Of a stretch of 64,000 nt of DNA, positions 42,934-51,960 are shown piece by piece. Below the pieces are notes generated by a model. It ran no database searches, was not told the origin of the DNA, and saw only the letters and a program-made list of their open reading frames with translations. The DNA is from Terriglobia bacterium (lineage in GTDB: Bacteria; Acidobacteriota; Terriglobia; Terriglobales; Acidobacteriaceae): positions 104,638-168,637 of the forward strand of contig JAIQFO010000005.1 of NCBI GenBank assembly GCA_020073215.1, given 5' to 3'. The position numbers and the translations under genes were made by a program. Position 1 is the first letter of the stretch; the number at the start of each line of letters is the position of its first letter.

Positions 42934-43692
42934 ATGCCCTTGACCTACAGCGTCGTCATTCCCGCCTACAACGAAAGCAGCCGCCTCCGGCCGACGCTCG
43001 ATACGCTGCTCAGATATGCGCAGGAGCAGAACTGGGACGCGGAAATTCTGGTAGTCAATGACGGCTCGACCGACGATACCGCCCAGATCGTGCGCGATTA
43101 CGCCAAGGCGCATCCCCAGATTGTGTTGGTGGAGAATCCCGGAAACCACGGCAAAGGCTATAGCGTGCGCAATGGAATGCTGCATGCGCGCGGCGACATT
43201 TGCCTGTTCACCGATGCCGATCTTTCTTCGCCGATCGCGGAGGCGCGGAAACTGTTCGACGCGATCGGTCAGGGCGCCGACATCGCCATCGGGTCCCGCT
43301 GGCTGCGGGCGGAATTGCAGACCGAACGGCAGCCGCTGTACCGCCAGGCATTTGGACGAATCTTCAATCTGGTGCTGCGGGCAATTCTCGGCTTGCGTTA
43401 CGCGGACACGCAATGCGGATTCAAAGCGTTTCGGCGAGACGCAGCGCAATGCATTTTTCCGTTGCAGAAAATTGAGCGCTGGGGATTCGATCCGGAGATT
43501 CTGTTTCTGGCGCGGCGCGCGGGCTTGCGAGTCGAAGAGATTCCGGTGCTCTGGGCGCATAGCGAGGGCACGCGGCTGCATCCTTTCCGGGACGGCCTGC
43601 GGATGTTTGTGGAAGTCTTGCGCATCCGGTGGAATGCGATGACCGGGGAGTATGCGGGGAGCGCGGTGGCTTCTCCGGAGAAATTGCGCTAA
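42934..43692 (+). CDS. Family 2 glycosyltransferase, dolichyl/polyprenyl-phosphate sugar synthase-like
   Basis: YSVVIPAYNES at 5-15, VVNDGSTDDT, and FTDADLSSP with the DxD-type Asp pair identify a GT-A fold family 2 enzyme. NPGNHGKGYSVRNGM and TQCGFKAFRR are typical of dolichyl-phosphate beta-glucosyltransferase (ALG5-like) members, which load a sugar onto a polyprenyl phosphate at the inner membrane face. There is no obvious C-terminal membrane helix, so membrane association would be peripheral. 252 residues. It stands alone here, so the glycan made is unknown. Confidence 0.9.
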   Translation: MPLTYSVVIPAYNESSRLRPTLDTLLRYAQEQNWDAEILVVNDGSTDDTAQIVRDYAKAHPQIVLVENPGNHGKGYSVRNGMLHARGDICLFTDADLSSPIAEARKLFDAIGQGADIAIGSRWLRAELQTERQPLYRQAFGRIFNLVLRAILGLRYADTQCGFKAFRRDAAQCIFPLQKIERWGFDPEILFLARRAGLRVEEIPVLWAHSEGTRLHPFRDGLRMFVEVLRIRWNAMTGEYAGSAVASPEKLR

Positions 43693-43696
43693 AGGT

Positions 43697-43765
43697 TTCG
43701 AATCAGGGCATCGCTTTAGCGATGCCGAATGCCGCCGTCATCAAAGCCCCTTCAGGGGCCGGGCG
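43697..43765. repeat. Dispersed double-hairpin repeat, copy 2
   Basis: GGCATCGC, TTTA, GCGATGCC (43707-43726), preceded by AATCAG, and GCCCC, TTCA, GGGGC (43746-43759). Same layout as the copy at 35257. It lies between convergent genes. Confidence 0.8.
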
Positions 43766-43809
43766 TTTTCGGTCGGCAATCGACGCGCCCGGTCCGGTGG
43801 CTCCTCAGG

Positions 43810-44913
43810 CTACGAGGCGGCTTGATTGTTGGCGATCGCGGCAAGGCGCACGAATTCGGTGATCTGTGCTCCCATTTCTTCAGTGGAGACGGTGCGCTCA
43901 CCGGGGCGCGCCAGATCGCGGGTGCGGAAGCCTCCCATCAAGGTGGAGATGACGCCGGCCTCCACACACTCCGCTTCTTTGAGCAAATGAAACGTATGGC
44001 GCAGCATCAAGGCGACCGAGAGAATGGCGCCGAGCGGGTTGGCGATGCCTTGACCAGCGATGTCGGGAGCTGAACCATGGACGGGTTCATAGAGACCGAC
44101 CGGGCCCCCTATGCTGGCCGAGGCAAGCAGGCCGAGCGATCCCACGATCCCGCCAGCCTGATCGGAGAGGACGTCGCCGAACATGTTCTCGGTGAGGATA
44201 ACGTCGAACCCGACGGGCTTGAGGACGAGCGCCATGGCGGCGGAGTCCACGTACATGTGGGAGAGTTGGACGTCGGGAAAATCGCGGGCCAAGCGAGTGA
44301 CGACTTCGCGCCAGAGGCGCGAGCACTCCAGAACATTCGACTTGTCGACGGAGAGCAGGCGCCGGCGGCGGGTTTGAGCGAGCTGAAACGCGACCCGGGC
44401 GATGCGCTCGATCTCCGGCTCACCGTAAGACATGGTGTTGATCGCCTGGCGCGCGCCGGGTTCGCCTGCGATGGAGCGCGGTTGGCCGAAATACAGTCCG
44501 CCGAGCAGTTCGCGCACAATGAGAATGTCGGTTCCCTTCACGATTTCTTCGCGCAGCGGCGAGCAGGCAGCAAGCGCCGGATAAAAGACCGCGGGACGGA
44601 GATTGGCGAACGCTCCGAGCTCCTGGCGGAGGCGCAATAGCCCAGCTTCCGGGCGCAGCTCACGAGGTTTGTGATCGAAGGCGGGACTGCCGACGGCTCC
44701 GAGCAGCACGGCCTGCGAGGCGAGGCAGGCCTGAATCGTCGAGTCGGGCAAGGGATTGCCGAACTTGGCCAGAGCTACGCCGCCGATTTCTTTTTCGTCG
44801 AGTTCGAGATCGTGGCCAAAACCGGCGGCTACTTCTTCCAGTACACAAATGGCTTGGGATATAACTTCAGGACCAATTCCGTCTCCGGGGAGGGAAGTGA
44901 CACGGAGTTGCAT
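43810..44913 (-). CDS. leuB: 3-isopropylmalate dehydrogenase
   Basis: [13 protein letters not shown] opens the family fold. [12 protein letters not shown], the SNVLE region and [13 protein letters not shown] carry substrate, NAD and Mg contacts. The enzyme oxidises 3-isopropylmalate in leucine synthesis. 367 residues, a normal length. leuA lies 158 bases upstream on the same strand, with a short palindromic repeat in between. leuC and leuD (isopropylmalate isomerase) are not in the window. Confidence 0.95.
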   Translation of the reverse strand: MQLRVTSLPGDGIGPEVISQAICVLEEVAAGFGHDLELDEKEIGGVALAKFGNPLPDSTIQACLASQAVLLGAVGSPAFDHKPRELRPEAGLLRLRQELGAFANLRPAVFYPALAACSPLREEIVKGTDILIVRELLGGLYFGQPRSIAGEPGARQAINTMSYGEPEIERIARVAFQLAQTRRRRLLSVDKSNVLECSRLWREVVTRLARDFPDVQLSHMYVDSAAMALVLKPVGFDVILTENMFGDVLSDQAGGIVGSLGLLASASIGGPVGLYEPVHGSAPDIAGQGIANPLGAILSVALMLRHTFHLLKEAECVEAGVISTLMGGFRTRDLARPGERTVSTEEMGAQITEFVRLAAIANNQAAS

Positions 44914-45017
44914 GGAATCCTCGAGTCGTTTCGAAAGAACATATATAAATGAGGAAAGGCCGCCGCGGTAGCCCGGCTCCGCGCTAGTTACAAATCTATA
45001 CGATACGTTTCTAACCC

Positions 45018-45052
45018 TGCTGTAGAGACGGGGCTTGCCCCGTTTCTACCCT
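45018..45052. repeat. Palindromic repeat (GTAGAGACGGGGCTTGCCCC type)
   Basis: The GGGGC, TT, GCCCC hairpin with flanking GTAGAGAC lies between leuA and leuB. Another copy begins at about 61622. Confidence 0.65.
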
Positions 45053-45071
45053 TGCAGGATTACACCCCTGA

Positions 45072-46493
45072 CTACACCCCCCAAAGATAGTCTTCTTGCT
45101 CGCTGTGATGATCGGCGGGGGGGACCGGCGCCCGACCGAACCAGTTGGCAGGCGCAGGAGAACCTGGCCGGACCTGTGCCTGACCGGCGCTGCCGGATAT
45201 CTGGGCCGGATGCGGGTCATTGGAATTGGCATTGATTCCGGCAACCGCTGAGATGGCCTGCGGAAAAGACAAAGTGGCCGTAGCGGGTGGAAACTTCTTG
45301 CTCGGGCTGTCGATGGCGTCATCGTTGCTCACGGCGCCGCGGCTGACATCCTCGATCAGCTCAAGCAAATGGCTGTCCTGAACTTTCTTGATGCGGTCGG
45401 CCAGGACCACAAACCTGCGATAGACCTCATCGAGTTCACGGCGCTCAAAATGGTGTCCCAGTTGTTCGCAGCGCAGAGCGAGCGCGTGGCGGCCGGAGTG
45501 CTTGCCCAGCACCAACCGCGAATCGGGCACGCCGACCGATTGGGGCGTCATGATTTCGTAGGTCAGCGGATTCTTGAGTATGCCATCCTGATGGATTCCG
45601 GCCTCGTGCGCAAACGCGTTGCGGCCGGTGATGGCCTTGTTGGGCTGCACGGGAACGCGCGTGATCTCCGCCAACATCTGGCTCGACGAATACAACTGCT
45701 CGCTGGCGACTGCGGTTTCGTACGGATAGCGGTCGGGCCGCACCCGCATGGCCATGACGATTTCTTCCAAAGATGCATTGCCGGCGCGTTCGCCGATGCC
45801 GTTGATGGTGCACTCCACCTGGCGCGCACCGGCCTGCACTCCAGCGAGCGAGTTCGCGACTGCCAGGCCGAGGTCGTTGTGGCAGTGCGTGGAGATCGTT
45901 ACTTTGTCGATTCCGGCAACTTCTTCACGCAGGGTGCGAATGAGGCGGCCATATTCCTCGGGCATCGTGTAGCCAACCGTATCGGGAATGTTGACGGTGG
46001 TGGCGCCAGCTGCGATCACCGCTTCGACCACCTGGCAGAGAAACGGTACGTCGGTGCGGGTGGCATCTTCGGGCGAAAATTCAACGTCCGAGCACAACGA
46101 CTTGGCGTGGCGGACGGCGTCGCGCGCCTGCTCCAGGCACCTCTCGCGCGAAATGCGCAGCTTGTATTTCAGATGAATGTCAGAGGTTGCGAGAAAAACG
46201 TGGATGCGCGGGTGCGCGGCTCCCTGCAACGCCTGCCAGGCCCGGTCCACGTCGCCGGTACAGGCGCGGGCCAGACCGGCGATGATGGGACGCCGGACCG
46301 TGGCGGCGATGCGTTGTACGGCTTCGAAGTCGCCATCGGAGGCGATGGGGAACCCGGCCTCGATCACATCCACGCCGAGGCGGTCGAGTTGCTGGGCCAG
46401 GTGCAGCTTTTCCGACACATTCATACTGCAGCCCGGCGACTGCTCGCCGTCACGAAGCGTGGTGTCGAAAATGGTGATGCGCGGCCGATCCAT
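45072..46493 (-). CDS. leuA: 2-isopropylmalate synthase, catalytic part with unusual tail
   Basis: I start at the ATG at 46493 ([20 protein letters not shown]), which has GGAGGG 9 bases upstream; an ATG 9 bases earlier is too close to it. [22 protein letters not shown] and NGIGERAGN are the active-site blocks. It condenses acetyl-CoA with 2-oxoisovalerate. The catalytic and linker regions end near residue 390, but the usual beta-rich leucine-binding C-terminal domain is missing; about 80 residues rich in Ser, Pro and Ala follow instead. Loss of leucine feedback is therefore likely. It diverges from a LysR gene. Confidence 0.92.
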   Translation of the reverse strand: MDRPRITIFDTTLRDGEQSPGCSMNVSEKLHLAQQLDRLGVDVIEAGFPIASDGDFEAVQRIAATVRRPIIAGLARACTGDVDRAWQALQGAAHPRIHVFLATSDIHLKYKLRISRERCLEQARDAVRHAKSLCSDVEFSPEDATRTDVPFLCQVVEAVIAAGATTVNIPDTVGYTMPEEYGRLIRTLREEVAGIDKVTISTHCHNDLGLAVANSLAGVQAGARQVECTINGIGERAGNASLEEIVMAMRVRPDRYPYETAVASEQLYSSSQMLAEITRVPVQPNKAITGRNAFAHEAGIHQDGILKNPLTYEIMTPQSVGVPDSRLVLGKHSGRHALALRCEQLGHHFERRELDEVYRRFVVLADRIKKVQDSHLLELIEDVSRGAVSNDDAIDSPSKKFPPATATLSFPQAISAVAGINANSNDPHPAQISGSAGQAQVRPGSPAPANWFGRAPVPPADHHSEQEDYLWGV

Positions 46494-46573
46494 GGATTCC
46501 ATCCCTCCGAAAAATTTAACTACTCTACACTCTAACGACAAATTAGGGCAAAAGAAAAGTTTATTATCTTTAC

Positions 46574-46606
46574 GATAGCATTAGAATATCTGATAGTATT
46601 AGAATA
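46574..46606. promoter_or_regulatory. Direct repeat in the leuA-LysR promoter region
   Basis: GATAGCATTAGAATA (46574-46588) and GATAGTATTAGAATA (46592-46606) differ at one base and are 18 bases apart, close to two helical turns. They lie in an unusually AT-rich stretch (46510-46640) between divergent leuA and the LysR-type gene. This is a likely operator for that regulator and overlaps probable promoters. Confidence 0.6.
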
Positions 46607-46743
46607 ACTTATTATACATCTACGAATAATAACCATAGTTTTGAAGGGGGAATCTCGGGTGGCGATTGCCTGGATTCCCCGTAGAGATCCCGCTTGCCGC
46701 GTCCGCTGCCGGCAGTGCGGGACGGGACCAAAGTAGGATCCCC

Positions 46744-47661
46744 ATGGACCTTTCACAACTAGAAGTCTTCCTCACCGTGGCCCGCGAGCGGCGGTTTTCG
46801 CGAGCGGCCGAAAAGTTGTTTCGCACGCAATCGGCCGTCAGCCAGAGCATCCGCAAACTTGAACTGGAGATCGGCGAGCCGCTGTTCGACCGCTCGTCGC
46901 GTGAGGGCGTGCTCACCGACGCAGGCCGAGTTTTGCAGGAATACGCCGAAAAGTTGCTCAACCTGCGGCAGGACGCGCAGACGGCGCTGGTGGAGATGCG
47001 GGAGTTGCAGAAGGGCCAACTGGCGATCGCCGCCAATGAATTTACCGCGCTCTACCTGCTGCCGGTACTGGGCGAATTCCGCCGCCTGCATCCGACGATC
47101 AAGATCATGGTTCGGCGTTCGCTGGGCAGCCGCATTCCTGACGATCTGCTCAAGCACAACGTTGAACTCGGAGTCCTTTCTTATGATCCGCAGGAGCCGC
47201 AGTTGCGCTCGACGGTGGTCTATCTGGACGAGCTGACCTTAGTGGTTCCTCCCGGCCACCCGCTGGCGTCGGCAGGCGAAGTCAGCGTACGGCAGTTGGG
47301 CGCGGAGTCCTTCGTGGCCCACATCGTGGCGTCTCCTTACCGCGATAAGGTGATCGAAGCCTTCCGCCGCCACAAAACTCCCTTGCACATGGACGTGGAA
47401 CTGCCCACGCTGCAAGCCATCAAACGCTTCGTGTGTATGGGGAACGGGGTGGCGTTGGTGCCTGAGATCAGCGTAGAAAACGAAATCAGCCGTGGAGACC
47501 TGGTGCGCGTTCCAGTGCACGATCTGCGCTTTCAGCGCAAGTTGCGACTGGTGTACCGGCAAGAATCAGAACTGTCGCACGCGGGAAGGGCGTTCTTGAA
47601 AGTGGCGGAGCAAGTGGCAAAAGACCGAGGCGGCCATTATCTGTTTCAGCGGGAAAAATAG
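46744..47661 (+). CDS. LysR family transcriptional regulator
   Basis: The winged helix-turn-helix at 1-60 has LEVFLTVARERRFSRAAEKL and QSAVSQSIRKLE, followed by a two-lobed effector-binding domain to about 300. The start is the ATG at 46744 (MDLSQLE); the longer frame from 46666 adds an unsupported prefix. It diverges from leuA over an AT-rich region with a paired direct repeat, so control of leuA, probably with a pathway intermediate as effector, is a reasonable guess. 305 residues. Confidence 0.93.
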   Translation: MDLSQLEVFLTVARERRFSRAAEKLFRTQSAVSQSIRKLELEIGEPLFDRSSREGVLTDAGRVLQEYAEKLLNLRQDAQTALVEMRELQKGQLAIAANEFTALYLLPVLGEFRRLHPTIKIMVRRSLGSRIPDDLLKHNVELGVLSYDPQEPQLRSTVVYLDELTLVVPPGHPLASAGEVSVRQLGAESFVAHIVASPYRDKVIEAFRRHKTPLHMDVELPTLQAIKRFVCMGNGVALVPEISVENEISRGDLVRVPVHDLRFQRKLRLVYRQESELSHAGRAFLKVAEQVAKDRGGHYLFQREK

Positions 47662-47678
47662 CAGCTAGAGCCCGTGTG

Positions 47679-47701
47679 GGGACGGGCGCCCCCGCCCGTC
47701 C
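47679..47701. repeat. Palindrome GGACGGGCG / CGCCCGTCC
   Basis: A short GC-rich hairpin just past the LysR stop. The same unit occurs at 63931. Being without a T-run it is a repeat rather than a clear terminator. Confidence 0.5.
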
Positions 47702-47768
47702 AAGCCGAGCACAGCTCGGCAGCCGCCTGTGGCCCCGGCGACTCTGGATTCGCTCAAGGCAGATGGTC

Positions 47769-48284
47769 TCACTGGATCCATGGCCGCATGCGCGGCGCCC
47801 ATCGGCGGACGTTCCTGCAGTATTCCTCATACTCCGCGCCGAATAACTTGCGCAAGTGCGGTTCCTCATACAGCAGCACAAACAAATCCACACCGAGCGC
47901 TGCGGCGAACGCCCCTATGATCGCGGCCAGGCTTGCCCGTCCGAAGACGACCCACAACCCCACCCAGCCCACGCAGAACCCCAAATACATGGGGTTCCGC
48001 ACATAGCGATAGAACCCCACCACTACTAGTCTCGTCGGCGGAGCAATCGGCGCCGGCGTTCCGTGTCCTGTCCGTCCGAAGTCCCACACGCACCGCAGCG
48101 CTACCGCAAAACCAAGCACCGAGGGAATGGCCGCAATCCAGCGCCATCGTGCCGCACCCGCCGCGTCAACCCGAAAGCCCAGCCATGAGGGCAGCAACCA
48201 GAACCACAGCGCGAAGAATGCAGCGCCCACAATCAGGGAGGCGATGGTGGTCGGCCAGTGCGCGCCACGAGAATCGTCCGTCAT
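47769..48284 (-). CDS. Isoprenylcysteine methyltransferase-like membrane protein
   Basis: The ATG at 48284 (MTDDSRG) follows GGAGG by 6 bases and is preferred over one 6 codons upstream. Four or five hydrophobic segments are present. GFYRYVRNPMYLG and EEPHLRKLFGAEYEEYCRNV match the SAM-binding C-terminal motif of the ICMT/PEMT superfamily. Bacterial members methylate lipids or small molecules at the membrane; the substrate is unknown. 171 residues. It stands alone between the LysR and hspR genes. Confidence 0.87.
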   Translation of the reverse strand: MTDDSRGAHWPTTIASLIVGAAFFALWFWLLPSWLGFRVDAAGAARWRWIAAIPSVLGFAVALRCVWDFGRTGHGTPAPIAPPTRLVVVGFYRYVRNPMYLGFCVGWVGLWVVFGRASLAAIIGAFAAALGVDLFVLLYEEPHLRKLFGAEYEEYCRNVRRWAPRMRPWIQ

Positions 48285-48399
48285 AAGCGCCTCCGTCAGC
48301 ACCGGAGTATAGCCTGCGCGCGATCAAGGCCCTAAGGTTTCCTCGTGAACCTTCGTGCCCTTTGTGGTAAAGGGTTCGCAAATTGGCCCCTGCCCGCGG

Positions 48400-48810
48400 C
48401 TACCGCGAGGAGTCTTTTCGCCGGGATACATCCACGGCGGGAACCAGGGGCCGCCGCAGCGGCACGATCGCGCCTTTGGAAGGATCGGCGGCCGCCGTCG
48501 CCCGCGCCAGAACTTCCTTCTGGATGTACTGGACGAACTCCTGAATCTGGCGCTGCATCTCTTCCATGCGCTCGCGCATTTGAAGAATGATGGCGATGCC
48601 GCTGATGTTGACGCCCAGATCGCGCGCCAGAGACAGGATGAACTCGAGCCGCTGCAAATCTTCATCGGTGTAGAGGCGGGTGTTGCCTTCGGTGCGGCTC
48701 GGCTTGAGCAACCCTTCACGCTCGTAGAGGCGCAAGGTCTGCGGATGGATGTCATACATCTCAGCCACCGCCGAAATCATGTACGCGCCTTTGGATTTAC
48801 GCTTGGTCAT
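48400..48810 (-). CDS. hspR: MerR-type heat shock repressor HspR
   Basis: The helix-turn-helix contains AYMISAVAEMYDIHPQTLRL and YEREGLLKPSRTEGNTRLY, characteristic of HspR, followed by a coiled-coil dimer helix (about 60-105) with MRERMEEMQRQIQEF. HspR represses dnaK/dnaJ-type genes. A dnaJ lies at 51961 on the same strand, upstream of it. The ATG at 48810 is preferred; a TTG two codons earlier is possible. The tail is basic and disordered. I saw no clear HAIR operator by eye. Confidence 0.88.
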   Translation of the reverse strand: MTKRKSKGAYMISAVAEMYDIHPQTLRLYEREGLLKPSRTEGNTRLYTDEDLQRLEFILSLARDLGVNISGIAIILQMRERMEEMQRQIQEFVQYIQKEVLARATAAADPSKGAIVPLRRPLVPAVDVSRRKDSSR

Positions 48811-48873
48811 CTTCAAGCAACCATAACAAATTGGGTACGGAAACGCACCGGCGGAAGCAAGCTGCCGTGGCTC

Positions 48874-49635
48874 TTATTGGATTTGGAAAGCACACTGCAC
48901 ACTGGCCCGCACCGTGATTTTCTGAGGCTGAGGTGGAGGCGGTGGTGGAAGAGCCGCTTTCTTCGAGAAAAAGCCACCTCCACCTCCGGCTGACACCTCG
49001 ACGGCTTCAGACGTCATTATTGGAAGATTCTGCAACTGCGCAACGCCCAGGAGGTGTTGCACGTCGAGGCTCATGTAGCGGAGTCCGCCAAGCTTTTGTC
49101 CCTTTTGCTCAAGCGCCACGCTAGCGCGGCCAATAGCACGCCGCATCGCCTCTGCGACCGCTAGTTTCTTCGCCGCTTCTTCATCGGAAAGGGAATAAGT
49201 GAGGGACCGAAAATCGGCGATCCCGTCTTCCACGGACCCGTCCAAGATGGGGCCGATATGAGAAAAATCGTGAACGCGCAGGACCAGCTCTCCTTGCACG
49301 TAGTACGAGCGCGCGCGCTTTTTTCGGTCTCCTTCGTAAACAGGAGCCACCGTGAGGACCCCCGTCGAAACGTCTTCCTTCTTCAAGCCATTGTTGGTGG
49401 CCAGAGCGGAAATCCGCTGCATGGACTGTGTGGCCGCCTCGTAAGCTTTCTTCAGCTCCTTCTCTTGAGAAAAGATGCGGAAAGTCATGGTGGCGAGGTC
49501 GGGGTCGGCCTCATACGTTCCGTCGGCCTGCACCACCAGAGTGTCGGCAATAAACTTCAACTCTGGGGTTTGCGCACTGACGATAGCAGAAGCACACGCA
49601 ACCAGCATCACCACTGCGCCGGCACGGAGTCCCAT
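48874..49635 (-). CDS. SIMPL (DUF541) domain exported protein
   Basis: The ATG at 49635 follows AAGGAGATCAGT and begins a signal peptide (MGLRAGAVVMLVACASAIVS), so I reject a start 14 codons earlier. The mature part has the SIMPL pattern: VQADGTYEADPDLATMTFRI, repeated helix-strand units, and a C-terminal VRASVQCAFQI strand. A run of prolines precedes that last strand. Family members are periplasmic and ill-defined, linked to oxidative or envelope stress. 253 residues, alone on the transcript. Confidence 0.9.
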   Translation of the reverse strand: MGLRAGAVVMLVACASAIVSAQTPELKFIADTLVVQADGTYEADPDLATMTFRIFSQEKELKKAYEAATQSMQRISALATNNGLKKEDVSTGVLTVAPVYEGDRKKRARSYYVQGELVLRVHDFSHIGPILDGSVEDGIADFRSLTYSLSDEEAAKKLAVAEAMRRAIGRASVALEQKGQKLGGLRYMSLDVQHLLGVAQLQNLPIMTSEAVEVSAGGGGGFFSKKAALPPPPPPQPQKITVRASVQCAFQIQ

Positions 49636-49717
49636 ACTGATCTCCTTTTCCCAGATGATATCTTGGGCAACCTGCACCGGGTAGTTGACTATGAGGTCAC
49701 AAGCAGCGCATGGGAAC

Positions 49718-51136
49718 CTAGGCTGCCATCTCCGGCTTTGGAGCGGCCGCGGCCCATCCCGCCGGCTTGAGCGCGTGGTTGATCAGGTAGGCGACGACGC
49801 CGGCGCCGATCACCAGCAACCCAAATACAAGCGAGCTCATGCCGAGCACGACTTCGTGTTCGCTGCGAAGAATGGCAAAGCCCAGCAGCAGAATTGGAGG
49901 AATACCGACGGCAATCGCTCCAAACATGCCGCCGGGCACGCGGAACGGGCGCTTCAATTCCGGCTCGCGAATGCGCAAGCAGATCAGGGCTATAAACTCG
50001 AGCGACAGGCTGGCGCCGTAAATCATGATGTCGAGCGTAACCAGGCGTTCGAATCCGAGATTCAGAGCCAGGCCCCAGCCCACCGCCAACGCCAGAATCG
50101 CGACCCAGGGCGCGCGCGACTTCTTATGCAGCTTGCCAAAGACTTTCGGCAACATGCCATCCTGCGCCATGGCCAGCGGCAGCCGCGAGTAGCTCATGAC
50201 GAGCGCATTGAACATGCCGAATCCGCTCATCATGCCGCCCGCGACCAGCGCGATCCGAAGCAGCGGCCCACCCATTAGCTGGGCAACGTCGGCCCAGGCG
50301 CCAGTTTCCCAGGCGCTGGCCGGAAGGCCGGTAATCCACATGGCGGCAAAAGGAAGAACATAGGTAACGCAGACAATGAGCACCGCGACCAGCATGGCGC
50401 GGGGATAGGTGCGCTGCGGACGCTCGACTTCAGTGGCAATGGTGGAGGCGTTGTCCCATCCCATGTAGTTCCACATGCAGATGAGCAGGCCGCCGAGAAT
50501 GTCGACGTTCGAGGTGGTCGGCTTGGTAACCGCATTCGCCAGCGCATGAATTTTAAACGGCGCCAGCACAAAAACGGCGGCGAAGGGCGCGGACAGGGCG
50601 AAGAACAGCCACAGGGAAGTCGTGGAGACGACCTTCACGCCCATAATATTAAGGACGGCGCACACGATCACCACGCCCAGCGCCACGGCCACTCCGCGAT
50701 GGTTCTCCTGAAACCAGGGGAACATGCGGGTGAGGTAGGCGACAAACAGCGTGGGATAAATCGCCATATCGAAAATGGACGCCACCAGCGACAGCCAGGC
50801 TTCCTGAAAACCCCAAAAATTTCCCATCGCGCGGCGTACCCAGGCGTAGTAGCCGCCTTCAAAGGGCAGCGCGCTTGAGAGTTCGCCGATCATGAATGCG
50901 GTGGGGAGACTCCAGAGCAGCGGGGTCAGCAGCAGGATGAGGATCGCTTTGCCGTAGCCCGCGCCGTGCACGATGTCCTCGGTGCCATAGGTTCCACCCG
51001 AGACCATAAAGAAGGTTGCGGCGACCAGGGGCCAGAGGGTGAGACGGATAGATTTCTTCGTTTTCTGGAACGGAGGAGCAACGGCAGGAATAAAGCTAGG
51101 CTGCGAAAGGTCAGCGCGTGCGGTGGCTGTTGCCAA
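49718..51136 (-). CDS. APC family amino acid permease
   Basis: About twelve hydrophobic helices span the 472 residues. LWPLVAATFFMVSGGTYG at the first helix has the unwound Gly-rich motif that binds the amino group in APC transporters, and FEGGYYAWVRRAMG follows. It imports or exchanges amino acids or polyamines at the inner membrane. The start appears to be TTG at 51136, with GGAGG 13 bases before; an in-frame later start is possible. Single gene, divergent from the cupin gene. Confidence 0.92.
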   Translation of the reverse strand: MATATARADLSQPSFIPAVAPPFQKTKKSIRLTLWPLVAATFFMVSGGTYGTEDIVHGAGYGKAILILLLTPLLWSLPTAFMIGELSSALPFEGGYYAWVRRAMGNFWGFQEAWLSLVASIFDMAIYPTLFVAYLTRMFPWFQENHRGVAVALGVVIVCAVLNIMGVKVVSTTSLWLFFALSAPFAAVFVLAPFKIHALANAVTKPTTSNVDILGGLLICMWNYMGWDNASTIATEVERPQRTYPRAMLVAVLIVCVTYVLPFAAMWITGLPASAWETGAWADVAQLMGGPLLRIALVAGGMMSGFGMFNALVMSYSRLPLAMAQDGMLPKVFGKLHKKSRAPWVAILALAVGWGLALNLGFERLVTLDIMIYGASLSLEFIALICLRIREPELKRPFRVPGGMFGAIAVGIPPILLLGFAILRSEHEVVLGMSSLVFGLLVIGAGVVAYLINHALKPAGWAAAAPKPEMAA

Positions 51137-51468
51137 TTTCTATGGCTTCCTCCTCAGGCGACTCACTCTCACCACCGCGTCTCCCTTGACTTTCGTCACG
51201 CGGCTCCCAGGGTGGCTAGCGATTCCCGGGCATTTTCGGCGAAGTTAGTTCGCAATTTTGAGATTACGGCAAATTTCCACAGATGCAAGAATATTTTTGA
51301 GAAATAGTGAAAATTTTTGTCAAGGAGGACAGGTACGGAGGTAACGGCGAGAGCGGTCGACCGGCCAAGAGGCTCCGGCCGGGGGAATAGCATGGCCTTT
51401 CTCCAGCGTTTTGGTGTATAAATCTGCCCCGGGGATCAGCTGTTCAATCAACATTGGGGGAATCAGCG
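51137..51468. other. Divergent promoter region with AT-rich core
   Basis: These bases separate the permease and cupin genes. The core (about 51245-51320) is AT-rich and probably holds both promoters. A TATAAA at 51416-51421 may be the cupin -10. No gene or clear hairpin is seen. Confidence 0.5.
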
Positions 51469-51930
51469 ATGAGGAAAATTGTGCTTGGGGTTCTGTGTGT
51501 CTGCGCGGGCGTGCTACTCGCTCAATCGGGCTCACATCAGAATGCGTTCACACCCGACCAGATGATGTACGGACCACCGCCGCCTTTCGTTGCCGCGGGT
51601 GCGCAGGTAGCCGTAGTCGAGGGAGATCCAACTGCGAGTTCAGGCGACTTCACCATCCGCCTCAAGATGCCTGACGGATACAAGATCGCTCCGCACTGGC
51701 ATCCCAAGCGGGAAAATGTGACGGTGATTTCCGGCAACTTCAAAGTCGGCATGGGCGACAAGTTCGACGAGGCGAAGATGATGACTTTCCCAGCCGGCAG
51801 CTTCGCCTACCTAGACCCCGACATGCACCACTATGCAATGGCGTCCGGAGAGGTCGTGGTGCAGGTCCACGGCGTGTCGCCACTGCAATTCAACTATGTG
51901 AATCCCGCGGACGATCCGAGTAAGAAATAG
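51469..51930 (+). CDS. Exported cupin-domain protein
   Basis: The start at 51469 (MRKIVLGVLCVCAGVLLAQS) gives a signal peptide; GGGGGA lies 7 bases before. The cupin barrel shows KIAPHWHPKRENVTVISG with two His and a Glu of the metal site, and YLDPDMHHYAMA with the second-motif His. Length is 153 residues. It resembles DUF4437-type cupins, which are single-domain periplasmic proteins, with functions ranging from sensing to isomerisation. The reaction is unknown. Confidence 0.88.
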   Translation: MRKIVLGVLCVCAGVLLAQSGSHQNAFTPDQMMYGPPPPFVAAGAQVAVVEGDPTASSGDFTIRLKMPDGYKIAPHWHPKRENVTVISGNFKVGMGDKFDEAKMMTFPAGSFAYLDPDMHHYAMASGEVVVQVHGVSPLQFNYVNPADDPSKK

Positions 51931-51960
51931 CGATAGAGAGTGCTGCTTGCCCCCGGGCAG

